A DNA stretch of 64,000 nucleotides from the NCBI GenBank assembly GCA_963778895.1, contig CAVZVZ010000005.1:992001-1056000 (forward strand), read 5' to 3'. Below, in pieces: positions 1 through 8,739 of this stretch. The notes beneath the pieces were generated by a model that was not told the DNA's origin, ran no database searches, and was given only the letters and a program-made list of their open reading frames with translations. The translations under genes and the position numbers were made by a program. The stretch's first letter is position 1. The number at the start of each line of letters is the position of its first letter. This DNA is from CAVZVZ01 sp963778895 (lineage in GTDB: Bacteria > Actinomycetota > Acidimicrobiia > Acidimicrobiales > Acidimicrobilacustridaceae).

Positions 1-456
1 GTGCGCCGAGCGGGCTACCTCGTCACCGAGTCGTTGTGTGAGGACTACGGCACCACACCCGACTGGCCCGAACCCCGGGACTGGGCGGACGGAGAACGCT
101 CGCCCGGCATCACGGTCCTCACCGTCTTCGACAAGGCCCCCGGCCTGCCCGATGACACGTTCTACGGGCACTGGTACGGCCATCAGACGCCGATGTCGGC
201 CGCCATGCAGCCCCGCGTGCGCTACGTGCGGAACGCGGTCGTGCGCGGTGTGACCGCGGGCGCGCCGCCGCTGCGGGCGATCGTCGAGGAGGGATGGCCG
301 ACGACGACTCATCTCACCGACCCGTACGTGTTCTTCGGCGCGTCGAACGACCAAGAGATCGGTGAGAACGTACGCGTCATGCTCGACAGCATGAAGGTGT
401 TCGCGGACGCGTCGACGTTGAGGACATTCACGATGAGCGAGTACCTGCTCAAGTAG
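1..456 (+). CDS. EthD-domain-like protein, C-terminal part (cut by window edge)
   Basis: The reading frame is open from the first base, so the true start probably lies outside the window and the GTG at base 1 may be internal. The visible 151 residues contain a stretch with aromatic and His residues (around residues 55-75, ending RYVRN) that resembles the core of EthD-type ferredoxin-like dimeric alpha/beta barrels. Such proteins are small and usually catabolic or of unknown role, often fused as two EthD copies. The family call is by pattern only. The gene ends 58 bases before the RNA methyltransferase on the same strand. Confidence 0.5.
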   Translation: MRRAGYLVTESLCEDYGTTPDWPEPRDWADGERSPGITVLTVFDKAPGLPDDTFYGHWYGHQTPMSAAMQPRVRYVRNAVVRGVTAGAPPLRAIVEEGWPTTTHLTDPYVFFGASNDQEIGENVRVMLDSMKVFADASTLRTFTMSEYLLK

Positions 457-514
457 AGGTCGAGGGTCAGGTCCAGGGTCCGGTCGGGGCTAGCAAGGCT
501 ACTTGGAGCGATCG

Positions 515-1660
515 ATGCGACACCAGTGCTTCGCAGTTTGTGCTCCCGGCCTCGAGCCCCTCGTCGCCCAGGAGCTGGTCGAGCTCGGCATACGCCGTTC
601 ACACACGATCACCGGCGGTGTGACATTCGACGCAACGAGCCGTCAGCTCTACGCCGCCAACGTCTGGCTCCGCACCGCGACACGCGTGCTCGTGCGGATC
701 GCTCGGTTCCGGGCCCGCGACTTCGCGCAGCTCGAGCTCGGTTCGGCCGCCATCGAATGGGACCACTGGGTGCCCCGCGGACGCGCCCTCCACTTCCGCG
801 TCTCGACGACGCGGTCGCGCCTGTATCACACGGCCGCGATCGAACAACGACTGAGACGGGTTCTCGGTGCCGAGAACGAAGCCGGGAACGACGGGCAGCT
901 CCTGGTCGTCCGGCTGGCCGACGATCAGGCGACCATCAGCATCGACGCGTCCGGTGAACCGCTCTACAAGCGCGGGTGGCGCCTAGCCACGAGCAAAGCT
1001 CCTCTGCGCGAGACACTCGCCGCTTCGATGGTGCTCGCGGCAGGCTGGCCGACCGACGCGCCCCTCGTCGATCCCTTCTGCGGCTCAGGGACGATCGCCA
1101 TCGAGGCCGCGCTCATCGCCGGCGGTGTCGCACCAGGAGCAACCCGATCGTTCGGTTTCCAGGACTGGCCGTCGTTCGAACCCGGTACGTTCGCCAGCGT
1201 CCGCGCCACGGTGCAAGGCCGCTCGCAACAAGGCGCGCCGATCATCGCGCGCGACCGCGACGCCGGCGCTATCGAGATGACGCTGGCCAATGCCGAACGC
1301 GCGGGTGTCGCGTCGCGTATCCACGCGGAGCGCGCGTCCGTATCCGATCTCGGTCAGGTCGCCGGCCCGCGCGCCGGTTGGATCATCACCAACCCGCCCT
1401 ACGGCAAGCGAGTGTCGAAGGACGAGGACCTGCGCGATCTGTACGCGCGCTTCGGTGATGTCGCGCGTGCCGCGCTCGACGGCTGGCACGTCGGGCTGCT
1501 CGTGGCCGACCCGCGCGTCGCAGGGCATGCCCGGCTCGATTGGCACGAGCAGTTCGCCACCCGCAACGGCGGTATCCCGGTGAGCTACGTCACCGGGATG
1601 ATCAGCCCTCGGCCCGAACCTTCAGGGCCTCGACGAGGCCGCCGTAGACCGGGTCCATGA
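515..1660 (+). CDS. THUMP-domain RNA N2-guanosine methyltransferase (RlmL N-terminal type)
   Basis: This class I SAM-dependent RNA methyltransferase has an N-terminal THUMP-type RNA-binding region (about residues 45-155) and a Rossmann catalytic domain. Motif I is DPFCGSGTIAIEAAL near residue 186, and the catalytic NPPYG near residue 293 is typical of enzymes that methylate exocyclic amino groups of guanine or adenine in RNA. At 381 residues it matches the first half of E. coli RlmL (23S rRNA m2G2445) and lacks the RlmK half. ATG 515 is preferred over TTG 503 because GGAG sits six bases upstream of it. The 3' end overlaps the convergent SRPBCC gene by 59 bases. The exact target base is inferred from the family. 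Confidence 0.85.
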   Translation: MRHQCFAVCAPGLEPLVAQELVELGIRRSHTITGGVTFDATSRQLYAANVWLRTATRVLVRIARFRARDFAQLELGSAAIEWDHWVPRGRALHFRVSTTRSRLYHTAAIEQRLRRVLGAENEAGNDGQLLVVRLADDQATISIDASGEPLYKRGWRLATSKAPLRETLAASMVLAAGWPTDAPLVDPFCGSGTIAIEAALIAGGVAPGATRSFGFQDWPSFEPGTFASVRATVQGRSQQGAPIIARDRDAGAIEMTLANAERAGVASRIHAERASVSDLGQVAGPRAGWIITNPPYGKRVSKDEDLRDLYARFGDVARAALDGWHVGLLVADPRVAGHARLDWHEQFATRNGGIPVSYVTGMISPRPEPSGPRRGRRRPGP

Positions 1661-1994
1661 GCGCCTTGGCGTCATCGGGCTCGACCTCGCAGCTGTAGAC
1701 GAGGAAGGCCCCGTCGCCGTCCTCGAACACGTCCACCGTGGACAGGTGGTAGCCCAGAGGCATCGGAGATTCGGTGATCTTGTACTGAAAACGGCGCATT
1801 TCGGCGTCCGAGGTCACCACTTCCTCGGCGATCGTGAACCCGCCCATGTCGATCGTGCGCGTCTTGCCGTCCCATTGGACCGAGCCCGGCTCCATGCCGG
1901 GGGCCCAGTCGGCGATCGCCCCGGCGTCGGAGAGGATGGCCCACACCTCGTCAGGTGACGCGTCGATGCGGGCGTGATGACGGATCGTTGCCAT
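1602..1994 (-). CDS. SRPBCC (START-like) family protein
   Basis: A 130-residue protein with the usual SRPBCC opening (ARIDASPDEVWAILSD) and a following pattern of beta strands and a closing helix, the helix-grip fold that binds hydrophobic ligands. In actinobacteria such stand-alone proteins are mostly annotated as polyketide cyclase/dehydrase-like or lipid-binding; no specific ligand can be deduced. ATG 1994 is chosen over ATG 2003 because a TACGAT hexamer ends exactly seven bases upstream, consistent with leaderless transcription. The tail overlaps the convergent methyltransferase gene by 59 bases. Confidence 0.8.
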   Translation of the reverse strand: MATIRHHARIDASPDEVWAILSDAGAIADWAPGMEPGSVQWDGKTRTIDMGGFTIAEEVVTSDAEMRRFQYKITESPMPLGYHLSTVDVFEDGDGAFLVYSCEVEPDDAKALMDPVYGGLVEALKVRAEG

Positions 1995-2001
1995 GGGCGG
2001 C

Positions 2002-2007
2002 ATCGTA
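2002..2007 (-). promoter_or_regulatory. Putative -10 hexamer TACGAT for a leaderless SRPBCC transcript
   Basis: TACGAT fits the actinobacterial TANNNT -10 pattern and lies seven bases before ATG 1994, so transcription would begin at or next to the start codon. No convincing -35 was seen. Confidence 0.45.
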
Positions 2008-2017
2008 GGCGCGCCGA

Positions 2018-2875
2018 TCAGGATGACGCGAGCCGCGGCCGCCGCAACGCATGGCGTTCGGACGCATCGGGCACACGGTGCACTTCGTGCAACGGTGCGC
2101 CCGGAACCAAGCGCTCGACCACCTCGACGTCTACGTCCTGTTCGACCGGCCAGGCCTCGGCCACACCAACCAACGTCGTCAGCGACGCGTAGCCGTCGCG
2201 CAGCAAACCCTGGTCCGTGTCGGGCTCGAACTCGAAGTCGGCGGGCCCTTCGCGCAACACGAACTGGTACCGACCGTCGCCCGCGCCCTCGAGCGCGCTT
2301 CGCACCTCACCGAACGGCGCAAGCCGCGCCCAACGCACACCGCGCACGTCGGCCAGCGGACGCGCCGGCGCATTGAGGTTCAATGCCGAACGGGGCGGTG
2401 CCGCCTCGAGGAACCGGAGCACGTCGCACGCCAGCGCGGCCGCGGTGTCCCAGTACCAACCGTCACCGGATTGCACGCTCACCGCCAAACCCGACAGCCC
2501 GAAGTTCTGCCCGGTCAACACCGCGCCGACCGTGCCCGAGTGCAACACCGCTCGACCCGTGTTCGACCCAGCGTTGATGCCCGAAACCACGGCGTCGAAC
2601 TTCACGTCGAAGGCGCCGAGCTGTCCCGTGAGCACGGTGAGCGCGGGCGGGCCGTTCACGGCGTACGCCTCGATGTCGGTTCGGTTCGGCAGTTCGACCG
2701 GTTGCACCTCGATGTAGCTGTCCGGATTCAGGCGGCCGAGCGCCGACGACGCTCCGCTCCAATCCGAGTCAGGGGCGATCACCATCGGCGTGTGGCCGGC
2801 GTCGGCGAGCGCAGCCGCCAGCACGTGGAGGCCCTCGGACTCGATGCCGTCGTCGTTCGTCACCAGCAGACGCAC
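2018..2875 (-). CDS. surE: 5'/3'-nucleotidase SurE
   Basis: SurE is a metal-dependent survival-protein nucleotidase that removes phosphate from nucleoside 5'- and 3'-monophosphates in the cytoplasm. The protein opens with the metal-binding signature LLVTNDDGIESEG (Asp-Asp pair near residues 8-9). It carries the second conserved block SGINAGSNTGR near residue 95 and NLNAPARP near residue 165, all typical of the family. Its 285 residues are slightly above the usual 250-265, with a charged C-terminal tail. It starts next to the end of the PPOX gene (stop at 2878) on the same strand, suggesting co-transcription. A second, secreted SurE-like protein is encoded at 11.8-12.7 kb. Confidence 0.93.
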   Translation of the reverse strand: MRLLVTNDDGIESEGLHVLAAALADAGHTPMVIAPDSDWSGASSALGRLNPDSYIEVQPVELPNRTDIEAYAVNGPPALTVLTGQLGAFDVKFDAVVSGINAGSNTGRAVLHSGTVGAVLTGQNFGLSGLAVSVQSGDGWYWDTAAALACDVLRFLEAAPPRSALNLNAPARPLADVRGVRWARLAPFGEVRSALEGAGDGRYQFVLREGPADFEFEPDTDQGLLRDGYASLTTLVGVAEAWPVEQDVDVEVVERLVPGAPLHEVHRVPDASERHALRRPRLASS

Positions 2876-2877
2876 GT

Positions 2878-3271
2878 TCAGCCTTCGTCAGGGGTGATGC
2901 GCAACAGCACGCGGCGGTCGTCGACCATCGCCCGTTCGTATTCGTCCCAGTCGGGGTGCTCGCCGGCCACCTGTCGATAGAGATCCTTGAGACCGGGCAG
3001 GGCGGCGGGCATGGGCACGATCTCGGCGGTGCCGTCGATCTGCACCCACGGACCGAAGAACCCGTCGTTCATGACACACAGTGCCACCCGGGGGTCGCGG
3101 CGCACGTTCTTGGTCTTGGCCCGATCCTCGGTGACGCTGATGACCACGATGGCCCTCGTCGTCGACACCGCACACGATCGGAGAGGTCTGCACCCGACCG
3201 TCCTTGCGCTGCGTCACCAACACCGCGCGATGGTTGTCGCGGACGAACTCGACTTTCTCGCTGAGCGTCAT
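2878..3271 (-). CDS. PPOX-class (probably F420-dependent) oxidoreductase, frameshifted
   Basis: The N-terminal 40 residues (MTLSEKVEFVRDNHRAVLVT, then the QRKDGRVQTSPIV region) lie in one frame. The remainder, with TKNVRRDPRVALCVMNDGFF and a C-terminal helix, lies in another. Together they make a normal 130-residue split-beta-barrel flavin/F420-binding protein of the pyridoxamine-phosphate-oxidase-like superfamily, close to the TIGR03618-type F420 group. The switch is near 3160; deleting one G restores the frame, so a sequencing error is likely. These proteins reduce or bind deazaflavin or flavin cofactors; the physiological substrate is unknown. It sits upstream of surE in the same orientation. 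Confidence 0.75.
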
Positions 3272-3281
3272 GCCTCGAAGG

Positions 3282-4472
3282 CTACGCAGGTTGCCGCGTG
3301 TTCAGTTCGGTCACGTTGTCGAACACGATCTTCTGGCGGTCGGCGGCGTCGAACTCCTTGAGCTCACGCATGTAGTCGAGCGGCGCGGGCATGCCCTCGA
3401 TGTGCGGCCAGTCGGATCCGAAGATCACGCGGTCGGCACCCATGTATTCGACCACCTCGTGCACGTCGTCTTCCCAGAACGGATTGATCCAGATGTTGCG
3501 CCGGAACACCTCGGTGGGATCCTCGCTGAAGTAGCCCGGCATCTTGTGATCGGTCGATCGCAGCTTCTTGAACAGATCGGGCAAGAACTCCGCCCCGTTC
3601 TCTACCGAGGCCATCCGAACATTGGGGAAGCGCTCGAAGAACTTGTGGAAGACCAGCGTGATCAAATAGTCGTGCACGGCGCGCTCGATGTTGAACATCT
3701 TGATCGACGGGCGCCAATCGCCTCCGAAGGTCGCCCCGAACCCGTCGCGGGCGTACCCCTGCGACGAGTAACCACTGTCACCCGCGTGGACCACCACGGT
3801 GATGCCGGCCTCGTTCACCCGCGCCCAGAAGGGATCGAAGCGCTCGTCGGTCGGTGCGAGCTGTCCGATCTCCGTCGTGATCGGCGCGGGCCGCATCACG
3901 ATCGTGCGGGCCCCGCGATCGAGGGCCCATTCGAGCTCGCGCACCGCCCAGTCGACGTCGGCCAACGACAGGTACGGACCGGCGAAGACTCGATCGCGAT
4001 ACGCGAAGCCCCAGTCCTCGTCGAGCCACTGGTTGAAGGCCCGAAACGTGAGGCAGACCGCGCCCGGATCGTGCTTCAGCAGCTCCTCGTACAACATGCC
4101 GAGGGTCGGGAAGAGCCAGCACGCGGCCAGGCCCTGCTCGTCGAGTGCCTCGATGCGCGCGTCGTGATCGCGATACGCCGGCCGGATCGGCTCGCGCTCA
4201 CGCAGGAACTCGAGCGGGCTCTTCTTCTCGGGGTTCCCCCGGAAGTAGTCGTGCATCGCGCCCGGCTTGGCGATCGGGTCGAACGTCGGGTTGGTGACCG
4301 CCTTGCTGACCACGCCACCGACGACGTGATAGCGGCGGCCGTCGATCTCGCACCACTGCACACAGCGCGCGCCCAGCGCCGGGTCGAGATGGCGCGTGAA
4401 GGCGTCTTCGGCCTCGTAGTAGTGGTTGTCGCAGTCGAAGACCGGGTGGTCGAGCTCGAACGTCGGATCCAT
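3282..4472 (-). CDS. Amidohydrolase-2 family metal-dependent hydrolase
   Basis: This is a TIM-barrel hydrolase of the amidohydrolase-2 (ACMSD/gamma-resorcylate decarboxylase-like) group, usually a decarboxylase or hydrolase of aromatic or lactone substrates. It has an N-terminal DNHYYE segment in place of the more usual DxHxH, VVHAGDSGYSS in the middle, and the diagnostic FGSDWPHIEG near residue 350, where Asp and His ligate the metal. Its 396 residues match the family. ATG 4472 is supported by a TACCAT hexamer seven bases upstream; the longer frame beyond it has no family resemblance. It is divergent from the GNAT gene across a 57-base gap. Confidence 0.85.
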   Translation of the reverse strand: MDPTFELDHPVFDCDNHYYEAEDAFTRHLDPALGARCVQWCEIDGRRYHVVGGVVSKAVTNPTFDPIAKPGAMHDYFRGNPEKKSPLEFLREREPIRPAYRDHDARIEALDEQGLAACWLFPTLGMLYEELLKHDPGAVCLTFRAFNQWLDEDWGFAYRDRVFAGPYLSLADVDWAVRELEWALDRGARTIVMRPAPITTEIGQLAPTDERFDPFWARVNEAGITVVVHAGDSGYSSQGYARDGFGATFGGDWRPSIKMFNIERAVHDYLITLVFHKFFERFPNVRMASVENGAEFLPDLFKKLRSTDHKMPGYFSEDPTEVFRRNIWINPFWEDDVHEVVEYMGADRVIFGSDWPHIEGMPAPLDYMRELKEFDAADRQKIVFDNVTELNTRQPA

Positions 4473-4479
4473 CCGGCCG

Positions 4480-4485
4480 ATGGTA
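4480..4485 (-). promoter_or_regulatory. Putative -10 TACCAT, leaderless amidohydrolase transcript
   Basis: TACCAT ends seven bases before ATG 4472, matching the TANNNT-7-start arrangement seen at other genes in this window. It shares a 57-base divergent intergenic region with the GNAT promoter. Confidence 0.45.
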
Positions 4486-4517
4486 GAACCCGTTCCACCG
4501 CTGGGCCCAGCTGCGGC

Positions 4518-4523
4518 GATACT
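4518..4523 (+). promoter_or_regulatory. Putative -10 GATACT, near-leaderless GNAT transcript
   Basis: GATACT differs from the sigma-70-type TATACT at one base and lies six bases before ATG 4530. It faces away from the amidohydrolase promoter. Confidence 0.35.
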
Positions 4524-4529
4524 GCCTGC

Positions 4530-5334
4530 ATGCGACTCGACGACGAGACCCTCGGCCGCCTCGGCCACCTCAACTTCGCGACCTTTTCGCGGGAGTCCGC
4601 GGGCTTGGGCGCCGATGGCGGCCGAGTGCTCGAAGCCGATGGCCTGCTGCTGTTCGCATCGAGCTCGGACTTCCCGGTTCTGTGCAACGGGGTGTTCCGC
4701 ATCGACGACCGCGTACCGGCGGCCACCACGCTCGACCTCGCCGATGCGTGGTTCCGCGACTTGGGTCGCGGCTACACGGTCATGGTGCGAGATCAAGACG
4801 GTGGATGCCGACCTGGGCCGCGAGGCCGAAGCCCGCGGACTGCTGGAGGTCATCACCCCGCCGGAGATGGTGTGCCGCCAACGCCTCGAGGACCGGCCCG
4901 ACCCCGCCGGTACCGCGCTGCGATGGGTCACCGACGAAGTAGGCATCCGAGACTTCCTCCGGGTCAACACCGTGGCCTACGCCTCGCTCGGGATGCCCGA
5001 GGAGGTCTTGCCCGACCTCATCGTGCCCGGTCCTCGTTTTCTCGAACCCCACATCCAAACGGTCGTGGCCTACCTCGACGACGAGCCGGTGGCCGCGGCA
5101 CAGACGATCCTCAGCCACGGGATAGCGGGCGTGTACTGGGTCGGAACCGTCGAGGCCGCACGAGGCAAAGGTCTCGGCGAAGCCGTGACGCGCGCGGTGA
5201 CGAACCGAGCGTTCGACCTCGGAGCAGCAGCCAACACCTTGCAGGCATCTCCGATGGGTGAGCCGATCTACCCACGCATGGGCTACGAGACCATCTATCG
5301 GTACCGGGGCTACGCCCGGTTCGAACCGGCCTGA
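4530..5334 (+). CDS. GNAT-family N-acetyltransferase, frameshifted near 4800
   Basis: Residues 1-90 (MRLDDETLGRLGHLNFATFS onward) continue in a second frame from VDADLGREAEARGLL to the end. Removing one G from the gacggtgg run at about 4795-4800 fuses them into a 267-residue protein. The C-terminal half has the acetyl-CoA pocket pattern VYWVGTVEAARGKGLGEAVTRAV, a Q/RxxGxG/A variant, and ends with the helix-strand pair expected of a GNAT fold. The acceptor is unknown; such N-terminally extended GNATs often act on small molecules or resist toxins. The frameshift is probably a read error. Confidence 0.72.
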
Positions 5335-5373
5335 CCGAGCGCTACCGCCCTTACCTCTGGCACACTCGATGAC

Positions 5374-6738
5374 GTGGGAGGGGAAGATCGGGCGAACGGC
5401 AGCAGACCGTGGTGGTACCACGCGGCGCTGGAACAACTCACGGACTTCGTCGTGGTGACCGACGCCGAGGGCACGATCCTCTGGGTCAATCCGTTCGTGG
5501 AGCGACTGCTCGGGTTCGCCAACGTCGACAGCGTCGGCTCCTCCATCGCCGACTTCGTCCACCCCGACGACCTGATGCGCGCCGCCGAAGTCATGACCTT
5601 GATGGCCGACGAACAGCTCGGCGTCCCGATCACACCGGCCGTGTATCGCCTTCGCTCCCGCGAAGACACCTGGACGCCGGTCGAGCTCAACGGCACCGTG
5701 CACCAGAACCCGGCGCCGGGATCCGACGGCGACGACCGGGTGGTCGTCATCGTGGGTCGCTACTCGGGTGACCGGGCTCTCCAGGATCAGATCCTCGAGC
5801 TGCTGATCGCAGGCTCGAGCCCGTCCGAGGTCATCCAGCTCGTGCCGCAGTTCGGGTCGTGGCGTCATCCCGAGGATCACTACGCCGTGATCTACACCGG
5901 CGAGGACGGCCACCTCGTGCCCGTGGGCGATCCCGAATCGGTCGCGCTCACCGACCTCGACGAGCGCAACGCGCCCTGGACGATCGCCGCCGCCAAGGAC
6001 ACCGAGTTGGTGGTCGACACGGATCAGCTGCCGGCCCGGCTCCGACGGGCCGCCATCGCCGCCGGGTTGAGCGCGTGCTGGGCCATACCGGTCGACGATC
6101 CGTTGCACGCGGAGCCCGCCGTGATCGTGGCGTGGAGCCGTGAGGGCGCGGGCTCACCCGAAGTCCACCGTTACGCATTGCAGACGATGGCCCGCTCGCT
6201 CAAGCTCATCCTGCAATGGCGCCAGCAAGTGACGAGCTTGCGTCTCGCCGCTCGCCGCGATCCGCTCACCGGACTGCCCAACCGAACCAGCTTCTTCGAG
6301 GTGCTCGACGGACTCGAGCAGTCGGCCACGGGCGACATGATCGGCGTTCTCTACGTCGATCTCGACGGCTTCAAGGCGGTCAACGACGCGCACGGACACT
6401 TGATCGGCGACGACGTGCTCGTGGAGGCCGCGCACCGCATCGCGCACGTGCTGCGTCCGAGCGATACGGTCGCGCGCCTCGGCGGCGACGAGTTCGCCGT
6501 GCTGTGCGAAGAGCTGAGCGACGACGAGGACGCCGGCGCCATAGCCGAGCGCATCGTCCACGCCTTCGGCGAGCCGTTCTTGGTCGAAGGCCACGAGATG
6601 ACGATCGGCGCCAGCGTGGGGATCGCCACCGTGCGCGCCTCGGAACTCGACGGCGAGGTGTTGCTCGATTCGGCGGATCAAGCGCTCTACGAAGCGAAGA
6701 ACGCCGGACGAGGGCGATGGCAGCTCGCCACCCCTTGA
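5374..6738 (+). CDS. PAS-GAF-GGDEF diguanylate cyclase
   Basis: This is a cytoplasmic sensor that makes cyclic di-GMP. An N-terminal PAS domain (about residues 20-125, with TDFVVVTDAEGTILWVNPFV) is followed by a GAF-like segment (about 130-270) and a complete GGDEF domain (285-454). The active site RLGGDEFAVL lies near residue 368. A product-inhibition I-site RPSD sits exactly five residues before GGDEF, so feedback control is likely. No membrane helix is present, so the signal must be intracellular. The start is GTG 5374. The stop is the first base block of a 17-bp tandem repeat that runs into the next gene. Confidence 0.9.
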   Translation: MGGEDRANGSRPWWYHAALEQLTDFVVVTDAEGTILWVNPFVERLLGFANVDSVGSSIADFVHPDDLMRAAEVMTLMADEQLGVPITPAVYRLRSREDTWTPVELNGTVHQNPAPGSDGDDRVVVIVGRYSGDRALQDQILELLIAGSSPSEVIQLVPQFGSWRHPEDHYAVIYTGEDGHLVPVGDPESVALTDLDERNAPWTIAAAKDTELVVDTDQLPARLRRAAIAAGLSACWAIPVDDPLHAEPAVIVAWSREGAGSPEVHRYALQTMARSLKLILQWRQQVTSLRLAARRDPLTGLPNRTSFFEVLDGLEQSATGDMIGVLYVDLDGFKAVNDAHGHLIGDDVLVEAAHRIAHVLRPSDTVARLGGDEFAVLCEELSDDEDAGAIAERIVHAFGEPFLVEGHEMTIGASVGIATVRASELDGEVLLDSADQALYEAKNAGRGRWQLATP

Positions 6739-6782
6739 CCCGATGACCCCATCGACCCGATGACCCCATCGACCCGATGACC
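6738..6782. repeat. 17-bp tandem repeat (2.6 copies) spanning the start of the next gene
   Basis: The unit ACCCGATGACCCCATCG occurs at 6738-6754 and 6755-6771 and begins a third time at 6772. Each unit supplies an ATG (6743, 6760, 6777). Because 17 is not a multiple of three, only the third ATG is in frame with the enoyl-CoA hydratase. Confidence 0.9.
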
Positions 6783-7532
6783 GGAGCGTACGTACGCGTC
6801 GAACGCGCCGGCGCCGTACTCGTCGTCACCCTCGACAATCTCGGTCGTCACAACACCTACGACGGTGCCGGTCTCCATGCGATCGGGACGGTGTGGACCC
6901 AACTCGACGACGACCCGAGCCTGCGCGTCGGCGTACTGACCGGCGCCGGCGCCACGTTCTGCGCAGGTGCCGACATCGCCGCGGCGGCCGGCGGCGGCTT
7001 CGACGACCCGCCCTACCCCGAGGTGGCTGAAGGGCTGGCGAGGAAACCGGTGATCGCGGCCATCGAAGGCCTGTGCCTCGGCGGCGGGATGATGATCGCC
7101 ACCGGATGCGATCTCCGGATCGCCGCCGAGTCAGCCGAGTTCGGGCTGCCCGAAGCGCGCTGGAACCTTCCCGCGCAATGGCTCGGTGCGCTCGCCCGCC
7201 AAGTGTTGCCGGCACACCTCTTGGAGCTCGCCCTGCTCGCCGATCAACGGTTGCCGGCCCGCCGGTTGCACGAGATGGGCTGGCTCAACACCGTCGTCAC
7301 CGACGGCGCTGCGCTCGACACGGCGCTGGCATGGGCCGAGCGAGTCGCGGCGATGGCACCAGCCGCCGTGCGCGCGTTCAAGGCGTTGACCATTCGCGCC
7401 GGATGGGACACGCCCGAAGCCAGCCTGGCGCTCGGCCACGAGCAGGCCATGACGCTCGTCTCGATGCAGGACACGATCGAAGGGGCGCGCGCGTTCGGCG
7501 AACGTCGGCCGCCGAACTTCACCGATGCCTGA
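6777..7532 (+). CDS. Enoyl-CoA hydratase/isomerase family protein
   Basis: A crotonase-fold enzyme of 251 residues, acting on CoA thioesters in fatty acid or steroid breakdown. The first oxyanion-hole segment is GAGATFCAGADIAAAA near residue 60 and the second is GLCLGGGMMIATGCDLRI near residue 100. The region after it (FGLPEARWNLPAQWLG) carries the Glu expected at one catalytic position, while the other is less clear, so hydratase versus isomerase is open. ATG 6777 lies inside a 17-bp tandem repeat. It is followed 35 bases later by a DUF1214 gene and probably heads the 6.8-10.8 kb operon. Confidence 0.85.
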   Translation: MTGAYVRVERAGAVLVVTLDNLGRHNTYDGAGLHAIGTVWTQLDDDPSLRVGVLTGAGATFCAGADIAAAAGGGFDDPPYPEVAEGLARKPVIAAIEGLCLGGGMMIATGCDLRIAAESAEFGLPEARWNLPAQWLGALARQVLPAHLLELALLADQRLPARRLHEMGWLNTVVTDGAALDTALAWAERVAAMAPAAVRAFKALTIRAGWDTPEASLALGHEQAMTLVSMQDTIEGARAFGERRPPNFTDA

Positions 7533-7567
7533 GCCCGGCAGACCCCGCGCCGCCGACGTCGCCAGCG

Positions 7568-8731
7568 GTGAGCGCCTGGTCGATGCTCGTCGATCGTCTG
7601 TCGAAAGTCGGTGGGTTGGTGTGGGACCCGGAGAAGTCGGGCCCGGTCGAGCGGACCGCCGAAGGATTTCGCTACCTGCTTCGCTTCCTCGCCGCTGGCA
7701 TCTCGCTCTGCGTCGAACACGACGACACGGATACGCCCGAGCTCGGACGCATGATCGAGGATCGCATGAGCTGGGGCCTCGACAACCCCGACACGCTCTA
7801 CACCTACACCCGCGTGCGCGGCGACGCCGACTATCGGATCGTGGGCCGCCGCGGCACCGCACGGCATGTCGAGTTCCAGGTGAACACCGGCCACTACAGC
7901 GACGGCGACTTCGCCGGATGGCGAGCGGTGTCCGCCTTGCCGGGCGACGAGGTCGTCACCGCCGACGACGGCACCTTCGAGATCGTGCTCAGCCGCGAGC
8001 TCCACGAAGGCACGAACTGGATGGTGCTCGACGACGACGCGAGCTTTCTGCTCATCCGGCAGTACTTCGAGGATTGGGAGAACGAACGACCGTGGGATCT
8101 CGCCATCGAGCGAACCGACGGCAGCCTGCCTCCCCCGCCCCTCGATGACGATGTGATGGCGGCGCGACTGGGCCTGCTGTTCGACTGGCTCGACATCGGC
8201 CTGAACTGCTGGGACAACTTCAGCCGGGGCTTCCTCGGTGCACCGGTGGGCGACATCACCCCGTTCATCCCTCCGGACGAGGCCTCGGGCCTCAAAGGAC
8301 AGGCCTACGGCATGGCGCCGTGGCGTTGCGGTCCGGATGAGGCCGTGGTGCTCGAGCTCGCGCCGCCCGCTTGCCGGATGTGGGGCTTCTCCCTGTGCGA
8401 CCGCTACTGGCAGAGCATCGACTTCGGCGACCGCCAGTCGTCGATCAACAGCGCGCAGGCCACCCTGACCGACGGCGGCGTGTTCATCGGCGTCATCGCC
8501 CACGACGATCCTGGTGTGGCCAACTGGCTCGACCCCTCCGACGAGACCGAGGGAACGATCGCCGTTCGCTACCTGATGCCCGATGGCGTGCCGACCGTGT
8601 CCTACCGCACCGTGCCCCGAGCGGACCTCGACGCGTCGCTGCCCGCCAGCACGCCGCGGGTCACGGCTGCGGAACGCCAAGCGGTGCTGCGACGGCGTCG
8701 GCTCGCAGTCGCGCGCCGCTATCGCCGGTAG
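7568..8731 (+). CDS. DUF1214-domain protein
   Basis: A protein of about 387 residues with the DUF1214 pattern: an N-terminal helical part, a DNPDTLYTYTRVRGDADYRI segment near residue 77, and a C-terminal beta-rich half ending with YLMPDGVPTVSYRTVP. DUF1214 proteins are common in lipid-degrading mycobacteria and Acidimicrobiia but have no established activity. GTG 7568 is used as the start because similarity to the paralogue at 9713 begins nearby; ATG 7583 is an alternative. It forms a compact set with a sulfotransferase and a second DUF1214 gene downstream (gaps of 8 and 10 bases). Confidence 0.75.
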   Translation: MSAWSMLVDRLSKVGGLVWDPEKSGPVERTAEGFRYLLRFLAAGISLCVEHDDTDTPELGRMIEDRMSWGLDNPDTLYTYTRVRGDADYRIVGRRGTARHVEFQVNTGHYSDGDFAGWRAVSALPGDEVVTADDGTFEIVLSRELHEGTNWMVLDDDASFLLIRQYFEDWENERPWDLAIERTDGSLPPPPLDDDVMAARLGLLFDWLDIGLNCWDNFSRGFLGAPVGDITPFIPPDEASGLKGQAYGMAPWRCGPDEAVVLELAPPACRMWGFSLCDRYWQSIDFGDRQSSINSAQATLTDGGVFIGVIAHDDPGVANWLDPSDETEGTIAVRYLMPDGVPTVSYRTVPRADLDASLPASTPRVTAAERQAVLRRRRLAVARRYRR

Positions 8732-8739
8732 CGCTCAGG

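Noticed and set aside
2051..2980. 309-residue open frame on the + strand
   Set aside because: It is the antisense shadow of surE, Arg/Val/His-rich and without family resemblance, while the minus-strand SurE motifs are unmistakable.
3204..4500. Long + strand frame (over 400 residues) antisense to the amidohydrolase
   Set aside because: High-GC antisense artefact; only its part from 4530 onward belongs to a real gene (GNAT).
5316..5329. Perfect palindrome CCGGTTCGAACCGG resembling a tRNA T-arm
   Set aside because: It lies inside the GNAT coding end with no acceptor, D- or anticodon-arm around it; probably chance in GC-rich code.
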